Positions 17,273-26,741 are shown, numbered from the stretch's first letter. The stretch is DNA of 63,585 nt from Lachnospiraceae bacterium (GCA_017551665.1 JAFZLB010000074.1:1-63585); one strand, 5' to 3'. Translations and numbers: made by a program. Notes: generated from the letters alone by a model not told the origin.

Positions 17273-19476
17273 TCGCTTTGTCCCAGCGCCGCGCGCAGAT
17301 CCTCTGCCAGCTGTGCGGACCGCAGCAGCGCCCCTTCGTTCGTCATGTGATAATGGTTGTCAAAAAACAGCGTATGGTCAAAGCCGTAATCCGCGGGATC
17401 CGAAATGATCCGCACGGCGTTCGCGTCAAGTTTTCCGGACAGCGTCTGCAAAAAAGGATCCGTCCGCGCCTTCAGTTCCTCGCGCCCCAGGCCGCCGTGC
17501 GGCAGTGCAGGGAAAGAGAAAAACACGCTCGCGCCGCGCGCCGTCAGTTCTTCGCCCAAAGCGTTGAAGCGTGCGCAGCCTTCGTCCGTGATCGCGTCCG
17601 TTTCCGGCAGCCAGAGCTGGTTCGCAAACTGGTTCGCCCGCGGTGCCGTCTGATCCCCGGCGCTGTTAAAGCCGGAGCGTGCGTAAGCCGGTTTCATGTT
17701 CTGCTTCTTGCCCGGCAGGATGGTCTTTTTCTCGTTGAGGTACCAGAGATAATTGGAAAAGAGATTCGGGTTGTTCTTCACGCTGATGTCGTCCAGCATG
17801 TCGTAATTGCTCTCCAGATACTGCCAGTTCAGGATGCCGTGCGTCTCAAAGGCCGCATACATATAGGCGTAATACTCCGGAATCAGCACCACGATATCGC
17901 CCTCCCGCACCTGTGCGCGCAGGATGTCCAGCATGGGCAGAATGCCCGCGTTCGCCGCGCCGCTGAAATTGACCACTGTGTATTCCGGGAAGGATTCCTT
18001 GATGCGCGCGGAATTGATGCCGAAGGAAAGACCGCTGCCGCCGACGAGGATGATGCGCTTTCCCTCGCTGGTGACCAGCCGCAGATATTTTTGCGCGAGT
18101 GTGGAATCGAAGTCATATTCGTAGGCACGATCGAGGCTCGCCAACACATGCATCCGGTCGTATTCCGGGCAACCCGAAAAGGCGTTGTCCGCAAGCGCGG
18201 TGAGCGTCTCCGGCAGATAGGCCTCGCGGAGCTCCGCGTTGTCGGCAAAGGCGCCTTCGCCGATGCGCTGGATGCCCGGCGGCACCACGACGCGCTGCAA
18301 GCTTCCGACACCCCGGAACGCACCCGCCGTAACCGCCACCACCTGCGTGCCGCCCGCGACCTGCGGAACCACAATCTCCGTGAGACCTGCCGCGCGACCG
18401 GCGTCATTCAATCCCGTGACACTCATGCTGCCGTCCGTGGAGAAGTTCAGATATTGCGCCGGTGTTTCCTGCGCCCACTGCGCGTAAAGCGTCAGATCTT
18501 CGGCGGGCATTTTGATCATCGCGCCGGGGGCATGTGTCTTGCCGCTGCCGTCCGCGCTTTCGGAAAAGCCGAGAAGCACATAACCCTCCCGCGTGATTTG
18601 TCCGTCGATCACGCGCAGGTTGACCTGCTCTTCGGGACTGTAAACGGCGTCCTCCGTGATGCTCGAAGTGCCGCCGTTCGCGTCATAGTGAATGGCAAAG
18701 GAACGTTCGTCCTCAAAGTTGGCAAAGAGAATGGCGTCTTCCTCCAGGCGGTATTCGAGCTTTGCGTTCTCCGTCAGGAGCTTGCCGCCCTCGCTCAAAT
18801 AACCGCCGGTGCTGAAGCCCTTGAAATGCACATGCGGATCGGCGCTCTTGCCCTCGATCTGCACGACATCACCGTAATGATATTCCCCGTCGGTGCCGGA
18901 GATCGTGACCTCGCCGAGGTTGTTGGAAAGCACCATCAGGGAGAGCGACGCGCCGCGGAATTCCGCCGTCAGCAGGCTGTCCTCGCGCACCGTGAAGCGG
19001 AAGACCTGATCCGCCGGCACGGGATATTCCCTGCCGTTGACGAAGATCTTCGCCGCCTCAAAATGCGGATCCGCCTTCACCTTCACCTCCGCGGTTTCGC
19101 CCTGCAGAATCTGTCCGCCGCTGTACTGCAGGCTGCCGCCGAAGCTCGCCTCCGTTTTGATTTCGCAGTATTTTCTTGTCTGGAGATAGACGGTTTTGGA
19201 GCGGTCCGCACGCATGGAAAAGGACGTGCCGTCAAAGAGTCCCTCTTCGGCACCGTCGCAGATATAACCGTCTTCGATTTGTACCTGAAAGGTGATGCGC
19301 TCTCCGCGCTGCACCGTTACCGGATTCCTTGTGACCACGCGCACGCCGTTCGTCTGCGCGATCGACACCGTCACCGTATCCGTCTGCCCCGCGGCCTCCG
19401 AACGCGAAAGGAAGGCCGCCAGCGCCGCAACCGCAAAAAGCACCAGCACCGGGATCAGCTGTAATCGTTTGATCAA
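17269..19476 (-). CDS. secreted protein with InlB-type repeat, BspA leucine-rich repeats and C-terminal SGNH domain
   Basis: A 735-residue protein with an N-terminal signal or anchor (4-22). Beta-rich domains follow, then a Listeria/Bacteroides InlB-B repeat (IHYDANGGTSSITEDAV to DLTLYAQW, about 255-335), BspA/LRR_5 repeats (about 360-440), and a C-terminal SGNH-like domain with VGGSGLSFGIN and DNHYHMTNEG. The domain order is the reverse of the 14169 protein, where SGNH comes first. The start codon is TTG with GGGGGA upstream. It is the first gene of the operon; a TATACT-like -10 lies about 50 bp upstream. Confidence 0.8.
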   Translation of the reverse strand: MIKRLQLIPVLVLFAVAALAAFLSRSEAAGQTDTVTVSIAQTNGVRVVTRNPVTVQRGERITFQVQIEDGYICDGAEEGLFDGTSFSMRADRSKTVYLQTRKYCEIKTEASFGGSLQYSGGQILQGETAEVKVKADPHFEAAKIFVNGREYPVPADQVFRFTVREDSLLTAEFRGASLSLMVLSNNLGEVTISGTDGEYHYGDVVQIEGKSADPHVHFKGFSTGGYLSEGGKLLTENAKLEYRLEEDAILFANFEDERSFAIHYDANGGTSSITEDAVYSPEEQVNLRVIDGQITREGYVLLGFSESADGSGKTHAPGAMIKMPAEDLTLYAQWAQETPAQYLNFSTDGSMSVTGLNDAGRAAGLTEIVVPQVAGGTQVVAVTAGAFRGVGSLQRVVVPPGIQRIGEGAFADNAELREAYLPETLTALADNAFSGCPEYDRMHVLASLDRAYEYDFDSTLAQKYLRLVTSEGKRIILVGGSGLSFGINSARIKESFPEYTVVNFSGAANAGILPMLDILRAQVREGDIVVLIPEYYAYMYAAFETHGILNWQYLESNYDMLDDISVKNNPNLFSNYLWYLNEKKTILPGKKQNMKPAYARSGFNSAGDQTAPRANQFANQLWLPETDAITDEGCARFNALGEELTARGASVFFSFPALPHGGLGREELKARTDPFLQTLSGKLDANAVRIISDPADYGFDHTLFFDNHYHMTNEGALLRSAQLAEDLRAALGQSE

Positions 19477-19623
19477 TGGTTTTTCCCCCGAAGGATATCA
19501 CCCCGGCCATTCACGGGGAAATACAAGAAAAGTATAACATATTCCGGGGGGGTTGTGTCGTATGATGTTCAAATCATGCCGCCGGATTGCAGGAACTACT
19601 AGTTTTCGATAATCAGTGTCAAC

Positions 19624-19800
19624 TCAGAAATGAGCCGCAACAGATGTGCCGATGTATGGGTTCTTTTTCAGTCGATTGATTGTTTTCACAATCTGACGCA
19701 TGATCCGCTCAGCAGTCTGTTTATCATAACTCTCCGCAATATGTGCCTTTGTCAGTTCAAGTTTTCTGAATACCTGCGGCGAAAAAAGAATGCGCTTCAA
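19624..19800 (-). pseudogene. short RelE/ParE-type toxin (probably truncated)
   Basis: A TTG start (GGGGG 7 bases upstream) gives 58 codons: MKRILFSPQVFRKLELTKAH, then AERIMRQIVKTINRLKKNP and a stop. These are the first two helices of a RelE/ParE toxin, but family members are about 90-100 residues and the catalytic C-terminal strands are absent. It directly follows the antitoxin gene at 19803, as in relBE-like modules. Confidence 0.6.
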
Positions 19801-19802
19801 GT

Positions 19803-20075
19803 CTATACCCCCAGCATTTTTTCCACTTCTTCAAAAGGAATCCAGCCGTCTCTGTCCGCTTCTGCCTCGGCTTTTTTCAACTCGGAAAGTAGTCTTTTCA
19901 ATGCTTTTGCCTGATCTCTTTTCTTGGCGCTCAACAGGTCGTTGTATTCCTCCTCGCTAATCAAAACAACGTTTTTTTGCTTTGGACGTGTGATAATCAC
20001 CTGCTCCCCGCTCAGAACTTTATCCATGTAGAATTTGAAGTTGGATTTTAATTCCGTTGCAACCGTCGCTGTCAT
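19803..20075 (-). CDS. Phd/YefM-family antitoxin
   Basis: The 90-residue protein has the Phd/YefM N-terminal DNA-binding fold (ATELKSNFKFYMDKVLSGEQ, then VIITRPKQKNVVLISEEEYN) and an acidic C-terminal toxin-binding tail. AAAGGAGA lies 8 bases before the ATG. Its toxin partner downstream is short, so the module may be inactive as a toxin system while the antitoxin can still repress its promoter. Confidence 0.88.
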   Translation of the reverse strand: MTATVATELKSNFKFYMDKVLSGEQVIITRPKQKNVVLISEEEYNDLLSAKKRDQAKALKRLLSELKKAEAEADRDGWIPFEEVEKMLGV

Positions 20076-20163
20076 AAAATAGTATCTCCTTTAATATTAG
20101 ATTAGGTATTGATTTCGATATTTAAATAATACGGCATTCAACGCTTTTTTTCAAGCAAAAATC

Positions 20164-20358
20164 ATGCGGTTTGCATGGACAGGACTGTGCTATGCCGAAA
20201 CGGACGCCTGGAAAGAATTCGAGAAAAAGAACAAGAAGCGCTCCCGTGAAGACAACCGGCGGTGGTGAATTCACCGAAAACATCGATGCCGCCGGCGGAG
20301 AAGGCACCGGGGAATTTGCCTGTCAGGCGATACAGATCTACTGCAAATCCGCGACAGA
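20164..20358 (+). other. short intergenic stretch with weak coding signs
   Basis: Two overlapping short open frames read on the plus strand: a 34-codon frame from 20164 with a charged DAWKEFEKKNKKRSRED stretch, and a 63-codon frame ending GEGTGEFACQAIQIYCKSA. Neither has a convincing ribosome site or known family. It is probably a gene relic. Confidence 0.2.
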
Positions 20359-20589
20359 TTAAGGCTGCGCGTTCGCCTCTTCGTCAGCCTCAAAGATAAG
20401 CTCGCGGTTTACGTTATCCTCGTGCTTCACATTGGTGTTTTCCACGGCGTTGCCGTGCCCCGTCAATGCCGCGAACGGCGCGAACTGTGCCGCGCGCATC
20501 TTTCTGTCCATGCGGGGATGCCGCTTCATTTCCGGATGCGGAAGGGCGATGATATCTGCATATTCTTCGATTCTTCTGCGCTCCTTCAT
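20359..20589 (-). CDS. YolD-like protein
   Basis: The 76-residue protein has the YolD signature IIALPHPEMKRHPRM followed by RAAQFAPFAALTGHGNAV. YolD-like genes normally accompany Y-family polymerases, as here: the polymerase stop and this start overlap as ATGA. The molecular role is not established; it may modulate the polymerase. Confidence 0.85.
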   Translation of the reverse strand: MKERRRIEEYADIIALPHPEMKRHPRMDRKMRAAQFAPFAALTGHGNAVENTNVKHEDNVNRELIFEADEEANAQP

Positions 20590-22106
20590 GCCTTATGCCC
20601 TCCAATCTGGGCGTTTCGTTCCAACGTTGTGGCACCTTCTTCCAGGTTCATCCCCTTCACCAGGGCATTCTTGCCGTACCTGTCCTGAATGTCCAGAATC
20701 GCGTGCTGCAGGCGCTTTTCCCGCTGCAGGGATTCCTCTTCCTTTTGTTTTTTGGCATAATCCGTAAACAGATCCATCTGCTCATAGCTGTCGGCTGCGT
20801 CCTGCTTCTCCTCGCCCACCACATGATCGGCGGAAATTGTGATACGACGGACCAACAGCGCCTGATTGACAATGCGCTCATACAGCCGCATGGCGGCCTC
20901 CATGATCTGCTTCGTGGAGGAAGTCGGCTTGTCAAAGCGATGCGAACCGTGCGCGTGCTTCGGGATATTCCTGCCGTACCAGTCCTTTGTGACCTCGCCC
21001 CGATAGCTGCCGTCCGCAAGATTTTCAATGTCATAGCCGACGGTCAGGACGATCTGCGATGTGACGAGATGTTTCTTGACGAGATCCAGCACCAGAAGAT
21101 CCGTCATCTCCTTGACGATCAGCTTTGCCTTTTCGTAAGGGTAAGGATGCTGCAGCACCTGTCCGGAGGTAATGGAGTTCGTCGAAGGCACATAGGCCTT
21201 GATCTCTTCCATCGTGCAGGGCTCATAACCCCAGGCATGGTCAATCAAAAGCTCCGCGTTGACGCCGAAGAGCTTGTATAACAGATCCTCGTTCTGATAG
21301 GCGTTTTCGGCACCGACGGAGCATCTCGCGACATCCCCCATGGTAAACATCCCGTGCTCCGCCAGTTTCTTGGCATATCCCCTGCCGACCCGCCAGAAAT
21401 CCGTGATCGGTTCATGCGTCCAAAGTGCTTTGCGGTAACTCATTTCGTCAAAGGACGCAATCCGGACGCCGTCCTCATCCGCGGCAACCTTCTTCGCGCC
21501 GATATCCATTGCGACCTTGGCCAGATAAAGATTGGTCCCGATGCCCGCCGTCGCCGTCATCCCCGTTTCTTTCGATACACGAAGGAGAATGTCCTTGGCA
21601 AGCTCATGAACACTCTTGCGATGCACCGTGAGATATGAGGTCACGTCCATAAACACTTCGTCGATGGAATAGACGTGGATGTCCGCAGGTGCAACGTAGT
21701 CCAGATAAATATCGTATATCTTCGTGCTGTAGTCCATGTACAGCTGCATCCTCGGGGTTGCCGTCAGATAATCCACGGCCAGCCTGATGTCCTTTTCGAT
21801 TTCCGGCGCATGGACGGAAGAGCCCTCCTGCACGCCGCCGGCCCGTCTTTTGCGCTCGATATTGACTTCCCTGACCCGCTCAACCACCTCAAAGAGCCTT
21901 GCCCTGCCCGGAATGCCAAACGCTTTCAGAGAGGGCGATACCGCCAGGCAGATTGTCTTTTCCGTGCGTGACAAATCCGCGACGACAAGGTTTGTCGTCA
22001 GCGGATCAAGCCCCCGCTCCATGCATTCCACGGAGGCGTAGAAGGATTTTAAGTCGATCGCGAGATAGGCGCGATTTTTCGTTTCCGCGTTCATGGTCTT
22101 TTCCAT
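20586..22106 (-). CDS. Y-family DNA polymerase (UvrX/UmuC-like)
   Basis: A 506-residue translesion polymerase. The palm motif YLAIDLKSFYASVEC supplies the first catalytic Asp, and VYSIDEVFMDVTSY supplies the D-E pair. VARCSVGAENAYQNEDLLYK and a little-finger region follow. The start may be M1 or M5; neither has a strong ribosome site. It is co-transcribed with the YolD-like gene. A LexA-like GAAC-N4-GTCA lies at 22134-22145 but is not a convincing SOS box. Confidence 0.9.
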   Translation of the reverse strand: MEKTMNAETKNRAYLAIDLKSFYASVECMERGLDPLTTNLVVADLSRTEKTICLAVSPSLKAFGIPGRARLFEVVERVREVNIERKRRAGGVQEGSSVHAPEIEKDIRLAVDYLTATPRMQLYMDYSTKIYDIYLDYVAPADIHVYSIDEVFMDVTSYLTVHRKSVHELAKDILLRVSKETGMTATAGIGTNLYLAKVAMDIGAKKVAADEDGVRIASFDEMSYRKALWTHEPITDFWRVGRGYAKKLAEHGMFTMGDVARCSVGAENAYQNEDLLYKLFGVNAELLIDHAWGYEPCTMEEIKAYVPSTNSITSGQVLQHPYPYEKAKLIVKEMTDLLVLDLVKKHLVTSQIVLTVGYDIENLADGSYRGEVTKDWYGRNIPKHAHGSHRFDKPTSSTKQIMEAAMRLYERIVNQALLVRRITISADHVVGEEKQDAADSYEQMDLFTDYAKKQKEEESLQREKRLQHAILDIQDRYGKNALVKGMNLEEGATTLERNAQIGGHKA

Positions 22107-22253
22107 GATAGCACAATTAAGGCAAGACTGGGAGAACGAAGGTCACTATGAAAAAGAGCCAAAAAATGATACAATACTATTGCATCACAAACCGAATAAC
22201 TAACCGTTTCGTATGCTGTCTGCGGTGTCAGAAAAACCTCATGGAGGAAACGA

Positions 22254-22811
22254 ATGCATAGTGGCATAGGGTGCCTTGATATCTGGATTGATGAGATCGT
22301 CCCCTGCTTAAAGGATACTGAAACAGGCGATCTAAAGGAAACTGTTGTCTTCAAAATTGAAAGCAGGGCATATCTTAAGCAGTTTCAAAAAAAGAACGGG
22401 TGGCATATTAATTGGAATGAAATCCCCAAAGATGTGGAGGTGTATGCGCTTGCTCTCAAGGATAACAACGAAATACAGGGATTGATAGGTATTCGGAATG
22501 ATAAAGACTCCAATGCCGCCTATCTGCACTGGGCGTGTACGGCACCTCACAACAACAGACATGACACCGGAATGCAAAAGTATGAGGGAGTAGGCGGCCA
22601 TCTGTTTGCGATTGCTGCGGACAAATCAATTCAGTGGGGTTATGAGGGCGCCATGCATGGGTATGCCGCCAATGCCGAACTGTTGGAACACTATATCAAT
22701 GTGTTTCATGCAGAGTATTTGGGAATGCGCCATCAATATCAGTTTTTGATTGATGAGATACATGCACATAAACTACTGGAGGTATATGAATATGAATGGA
22801 ACGATACCTGA
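22254..22811 (+). CDS. GNAT-like acetyltransferase of a two-gene unit
   Basis: The 185-residue protein opens CLDIWIDEIVPCLKDTETGD and has a GNAT-like core (LIGIRNDKDSNAAYLHWA, then GVGGHLFAIAADKSIQWGYEG in place of the usual acetyl-CoA loop). GGAGG lies 7 bases upstream of the ATG. The second gene overlaps its 3' end by 20 bp. The substrate is unknown. A toxin-antitoxin or small-protein-partner role is possible but unproven. Confidence 0.65.
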   Translation: MHSGIGCLDIWIDEIVPCLKDTETGDLKETVVFKIESRAYLKQFQKKNGWHINWNEIPKDVEVYALALKDNNEIQGLIGIRNDKDSNAAYLHWACTAPHNNRHDTGMQKYEGVGGHLFAIAADKSIQWGYEGAMHGYAANAELLEHYINVFHAEYLGMRHQYQFLIDEIHAHKLLEVYEYEWNDT

Positions 22812-22980
22812 GTTTCTGAACGGAGCCAAACTGGACAGCAGCTATTATGAGACGCCGGATCCTTATAAAAATGCGCCGTCTTGCCATGTTAATCTGTTGG
22901 AGTTATCCCGGTATGCGAAAAAGATCGGGAAGAAGCTCGTTGAATTAACAGAGACGGAAGTAAGCCAGTTCGTGATTTAA
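22792..22980 (+). CDS. small protein overlapping the acetyltransferase gene
   Basis: The 62-residue protein MNGTIPEFLNGAKLDSSYYE... ends TETEVSQFVI. The second ATG (22792) is chosen because GGAGG (22778-22782) is 9 bases upstream; the first ATG at 22786 would be too close. The overlap and internal ribosome site show coupling with the acetyltransferase, so it may be its partner. I do not recognise a family. Confidence 0.65.
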   Translation: MNGTIPEFLNGAKLDSSYYETPDPYKNAPSCHVNLLELSRYAKKIGKKLVELTETEVSQFVI

Positions 22981-23026
22981 TTATCCGCAACACAAGAAAG
23001 CACAACAGATACAGGGGGGGATTCAC

Positions 23027-24412
23027 ATGGCAACAAAAACAGGAAAACGATATCTCGGTTTCGAGGACAAAATGCTGGAATACGCGTCCACGCGCGTGAA
23101 GCAGGTGGTCAAGAATGATACGATCGACGACGCGCTCTTTGAAAAGCTGCACGTCAACCGCGGGCTGCGTGACTTAAACGGGCGGGGCGTCCTCACCGGA
23201 CTGACAAACATTTCCGCCGTCATTTCCTTCGATGACTCCGAGGGCAAGCGCACACCCTGCGACGGTCAGCTGTGGTATCGCGGCTACAACGTCAGGGATC
23301 TTGTCAAGAAATACAGCAAGGGGCGCTTCGCTTATGAGCACCTCGCCTATCTTCTGCTCTTCGGCGATCTGCCGACGGAGCACCAGGCGAAGATCTTTTT
23401 CGAAAAGCTGGTGGAAAACCGGAAGCTCCCGACGCACTTTGTGCGCGATGTCATCATGAAAGCGCCGTCCAGGGACATCATGAATTCCATGACGCGTTCC
23501 ATCCTGACGCTGGCCTCGTATGATCCTTACGCCTCCGGCACGGATCTGGACAACGTCATCCGGCAGTCGCTCTTCCTCATGAGCGTCTTCCCGATGCTGG
23601 CGATTTACGGCTATCACGCCTACAATCATTACGATAATTTAGAGAGCATGTACATTCACCGTCCGGACGACGACAAATCCATCGCGGAGAACATCCTGCT
23701 GATGCTGCGCCCGGACAAGAAGTTTACGAAGACGGAGGCCAAGGTGCTGGATGCCGCGCTGGTACTGCACATGGAGCACGGCGGCGGTAACAACTCCTCC
23801 TTCACGACGCGCGTCGTCACCTCCTCCGGCTCAGATACCTACGCCACGATCGCGGCGGCGATGTCTTCGCTGAAGGGACCCAAGCACGGCGGCGCCAACT
23901 TAAAGGTCATCGAAATGATCCGCAACATCCAGGATCATGTCAGGGATCCTTATGACGAAGAGGAACTGGCGCATTACCTCGGACAGATTCTGGACGGAAA
24001 GGTGTTTGACAGAAAGGGTCTGATCTACGGCATGGGCCACGCGGTCTATTCCCTCTCGGATCCCCGTGAGCGCATCTTCCGCACCTTCGTCGAAAAGCTC
24101 TCCGTGGAAAAGCACCGCCACGAAGACATGGCGCTGTACCACAGCATTGAACGCATCGCGCCGAAGGTGATCGCGGAGAAGCGTCACATTTACAAGGGCG
24201 TCAGCCCCAACGTGGACTTTTATTCCGGCTTCGTGTATCAGATGCTGGATATTCCCGTGGAGCTTTTCACGCCGATCTTCGCGATCGCGCGCATTGCCGG
24301 CTGGAGCGCACACCGCCTGGAAGAGCTGGTGAGCGCCAGCAAGATCATCCGTCCCGCTTACAAGAGCGTGATGGAAGCCAAGGAACCCATTCACATCCCG
24401 GACGCCGAATAA
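23027..24412 (+). CDS. gltA: citrate synthase
   Basis: This 461-residue enzyme condenses acetyl-CoA and oxaloacetate. Catalytic regions are KHGGANLKVIEM and GMGHAVYSLSDPRERIF, and the C-terminal FYSGFVYQMLDIP has the catalytic Asp. The substrate-binding loop QLWYRGYNVRDLVKK is present. At 461 residues it is of the longer type seen in Clostridia. GGGGGG lies 7 bases upstream. glgP follows after 22 bp, probably in the same transcript. A 2-methylcitrate synthase role cannot be excluded. Confidence 0.92.
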   Translation: MATKTGKRYLGFEDKMLEYASTRVKQVVKNDTIDDALFEKLHVNRGLRDLNGRGVLTGLTNISAVISFDDSEGKRTPCDGQLWYRGYNVRDLVKKYSKGRFAYEHLAYLLLFGDLPTEHQAKIFFEKLVENRKLPTHFVRDVIMKAPSRDIMNSMTRSILTLASYDPYASGTDLDNVIRQSLFLMSVFPMLAIYGYHAYNHYDNLESMYIHRPDDDKSIAENILLMLRPDKKFTKTEAKVLDAALVLHMEHGGGNNSSFTTRVVTSSGSDTYATIAAAMSSLKGPKHGGANLKVIEMIRNIQDHVRDPYDEEELAHYLGQILDGKVFDRKGLIYGMGHAVYSLSDPRERIFRTFVEKLSVEKHRHEDMALYHSIERIAPKVIAEKRHIYKGVSPNVDFYSGFVYQMLDIPVELFTPIFAIARIAGWSAHRLEELVSASKIIRPAYKSVMEAKEPIHIPDAE

Positions 24413-24434
24413 GGGGCAGCAAAGGAGGTTATCC

Positions 24435-26741
24435 ATGTCCAAACACGCGAGTCTGCAAAGAGACATTCTGGTTCTGAATCTGGAGCAACGGCTGGAGGAC
24501 GCGGCAAAACAAAAATTCGGTAAAAACCTCGCACGCTGCACGGACCGGCAGCTCTATCAGGTGCTGGCCGGTGTGACGAATGATCTGCTGCTCGTTTCCG
24601 AACCCTGCGCCGGAGAGAAAAAAGTGTATTACATCTCCATGGAGTTTTTGATCGGACGCCTTCTGATCAATAACCTGATCAATCTGCGCGTCTATGACAA
24701 GGTGGCGGAAATCCTCGCGAAGAACGGCAAGGATCTGGCGCAGATCGGCGAACTGGACACGGAGCCTTCCCTCGGCAACGGCGGCCTCGGACGTCTGGCC
24801 AGCTGCTTTATGGATTCCATCGCGACGCTGGGGCTTCCCGGCGAAGGCGTCGGTCTTGCCTGGCATTTCGGCCTGTTCAGGCAGCTGTTTAAGGACCGCA
24901 AGCAGCGCACCGCGAAGGATGTCTGGATGCCTGCGGATTCTTTCCTGCAGCGCACGGACACGACCTTCGATGTTTATTTCGGCAAGAAAAAGGTCACGGC
25001 GCGCATGTATAACATGATCATCGCGGGCTACGATTCCGGCGTCTGCAAAATGCGGATGTTTGACCTCGAAAGCGTGGATGAGTCTCTGGTCAAACGCGGC
25101 ATCAGCTTTGACAAAACGGCAGTGAAAAAGAACCTGACGCTGTTCCTTTATCCGGATGATTCGGATGAAGCCGGGAACCTTCTGCGCATCTATCAGGAAT
25201 ACTTCCTTTCCAGCTGCGCCGCACAGCTCATCATGCAGCAGATGCGCGAGCAGCAGTATGATTACCACAAGCTCCCGGAGCACGCGCAGGTGCAGATCAA
25301 CGACACGCATCCTTCGCTTGTCATCCCGGAGCTGATCCGGATTCTTGTGGAGCACAAGGCCTTTTCCATCGACGAGGCGATTGACCTCGTTTCCGATGTC
25401 TGCAGCTACACCAACCACACGATTCTGGCAGAGGCGCTGGAGACCTGGCCGATGCGCTACCTCAAGAAGGTGGTGCCGCAGCTCGTTCCTTACATCCGTG
25501 CCCTGGATGAACGCGTGCGGATTCACTTCGACAACCCGAAGGTGCGCATCATCGACAGCAAGCAGCGTGTCCACATGGCACACATGGACATCCACTACTC
25601 TCACTCCGTCAACGGCGTGGCGGCGCTGCATACGGAGATTCTGAAAAAGAGCGAGCTGCGTGATTTCTATGATCTTTATCCGAAGAAGTTCAACAACAAG
25701 ACGAACGGCATCACCTTCCGCAGATGGCTCATGCTCTGCAATCCGGCGCTGTCCTCTTATCTGACGGAGCTTCTTGGCAGGGGCTTCCACAAAAACGCGA
25801 CGAAGCTCAAAAAGCTGCTGGATTATGAAAACGACAAGCAGGTGCTGAACCGCCTCGCGGACATCAAGTACGAAAACAAGGTGCGGCTGGCGGAATACAT
25901 TGAAAAGAAGGAAGGCGTCACGCTGAACCCGGATTCCATTTTTGACATCCAGATCAAGCGCATGCACGAGTACAAGCGTCAGCAGATGAACGCGCTCTAC
26001 ATCATTCACAAGTATCTGGAGATCCGCAGCGGCAAGCTGCCGAAGCGCCCGCTCACCTTTATCTTCGGGGCGAAGGCCGCGCCGGCTTATGTGATCGCGC
26101 AGGACATCATCCATCTGCTGCTGGTGCTGCAGGAAATCATCAACAACGACAAGAAGGTCAATAAGCACATGCAGCTGGTCATGGTGGAGAACTATAACGT
26201 TTCCTACGCGGAGAAGCTGATTCCCGCCTGTGACGTTTCCGAACAGATTTCCCTCGCCTCCAAAGAAGCGAGCGGCACCGGCAACATGAAGTTCATGCTG
26301 AACGGCGCGGTGACACTCGGCACGGAGGACGGCGCCAACGTGGAAATCCACAGTCTTGTGGGTGATGACAACATCTACATCTTCGGCGCGCGCGCGGACG
26401 AAGTCATCCGTCATTATGAAAAGGCGGATTACGTCTCGCGTGAGTATTACAAAAAGAGCAAGGTCATCAAGGAAGCCGTGGACTTCATCACCTCCGCGAA
26501 ATGCCTGAAGGTCGGTGACAAAACAAATCTCACGCGCCTGCGCAACGAACTGCTGAACAAGGACTGGTTCATGACGCTGCTGGATTTTGAGGAGTACATT
26601 AAGGTCAAAGACAAAGTCTTCCGTGATTATGAGAAGCGCACCGCCTGGAAGCAGAAGATGCTCATCAACATCGCCGAGTCGGGTTACTTCTCCTCCGACC
26701 GGACGATTAAGGATTATAATCGGGAGATTTGGAAGCTGTGA
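24435..26741 (+). CDS. glgP: glycogen/starch phosphorylase
   Basis: This 768-residue PLP enzyme releases glucose-1-phosphate from alpha-1,4-glucans. GSLGNGGLGRLASC-type, WHFG and DTHPSLVIPELIR motifs are present, and the PLP lysine is K619 in EASGTGNMKFMLNGAV. AAGGAGG lies 6 bases before the ATG. The last 29 codons and the following hairpin recur at 28470, and shorter copies occur at 29872 and 34965, which makes this gene the apparent anchor of the adjacent accessory island. Confidence 0.95.
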   Translation: MSKHASLQRDILVLNLEQRLEDAAKQKFGKNLARCTDRQLYQVLAGVTNDLLLVSEPCAGEKKVYYISMEFLIGRLLINNLINLRVYDKVAEILAKNGKDLAQIGELDTEPSLGNGGLGRLASCFMDSIATLGLPGEGVGLAWHFGLFRQLFKDRKQRTAKDVWMPADSFLQRTDTTFDVYFGKKKVTARMYNMIIAGYDSGVCKMRMFDLESVDESLVKRGISFDKTAVKKNLTLFLYPDDSDEAGNLLRIYQEYFLSSCAAQLIMQQMREQQYDYHKLPEHAQVQINDTHPSLVIPELIRILVEHKAFSIDEAIDLVSDVCSYTNHTILAEALETWPMRYLKKVVPQLVPYIRALDERVRIHFDNPKVRIIDSKQRVHMAHMDIHYSHSVNGVAALHTEILKKSELRDFYDLYPKKFNNKTNGITFRRWLMLCNPALSSYLTELLGRGFHKNATKLKKLLDYENDKQVLNRLADIKYENKVRLAEYIEKKEGVTLNPDSIFDIQIKRMHEYKRQQMNALYIIHKYLEIRSGKLPKRPLTFIFGAKAAPAYVIAQDIIHLLLVLQEIINNDKKVNKHMQLVMVENYNVSYAEKLIPACDVSEQISLASKEASGTGNMKFMLNGAVTLGTEDGANVEIHSLVGDDNIYIFGARADEVIRHYEKADYVSREYYKKSKVIKEAVDFITSAKCLKVGDKTNLTRLRNELLNKDWFMTLLDFEEYIKVKDKVFRDYEKRTAWKQKMLINIAESGYFSSDRTIKDYNREIWKL

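Noticed and set aside
17278..19464. 728-codon plus-strand open frame
   Set aside because: It lies exactly opposite the InlB/LRR/SGNH gene, lacks a ribosome site and has a His/Arg-rich composition typical of antisense frames in GC-rich DNA.
22134..22145. LexA (SOS) box upstream of the Y-family polymerase
   Set aside because: GAAC-N4-GTCA departs at two positions from GAAC-N4-GTTC and there is no second site.
24429..26414. 661-codon minus-strand open frame
   Set aside because: Shadow of glgP on the other strand, with no ribosome site and skewed composition.
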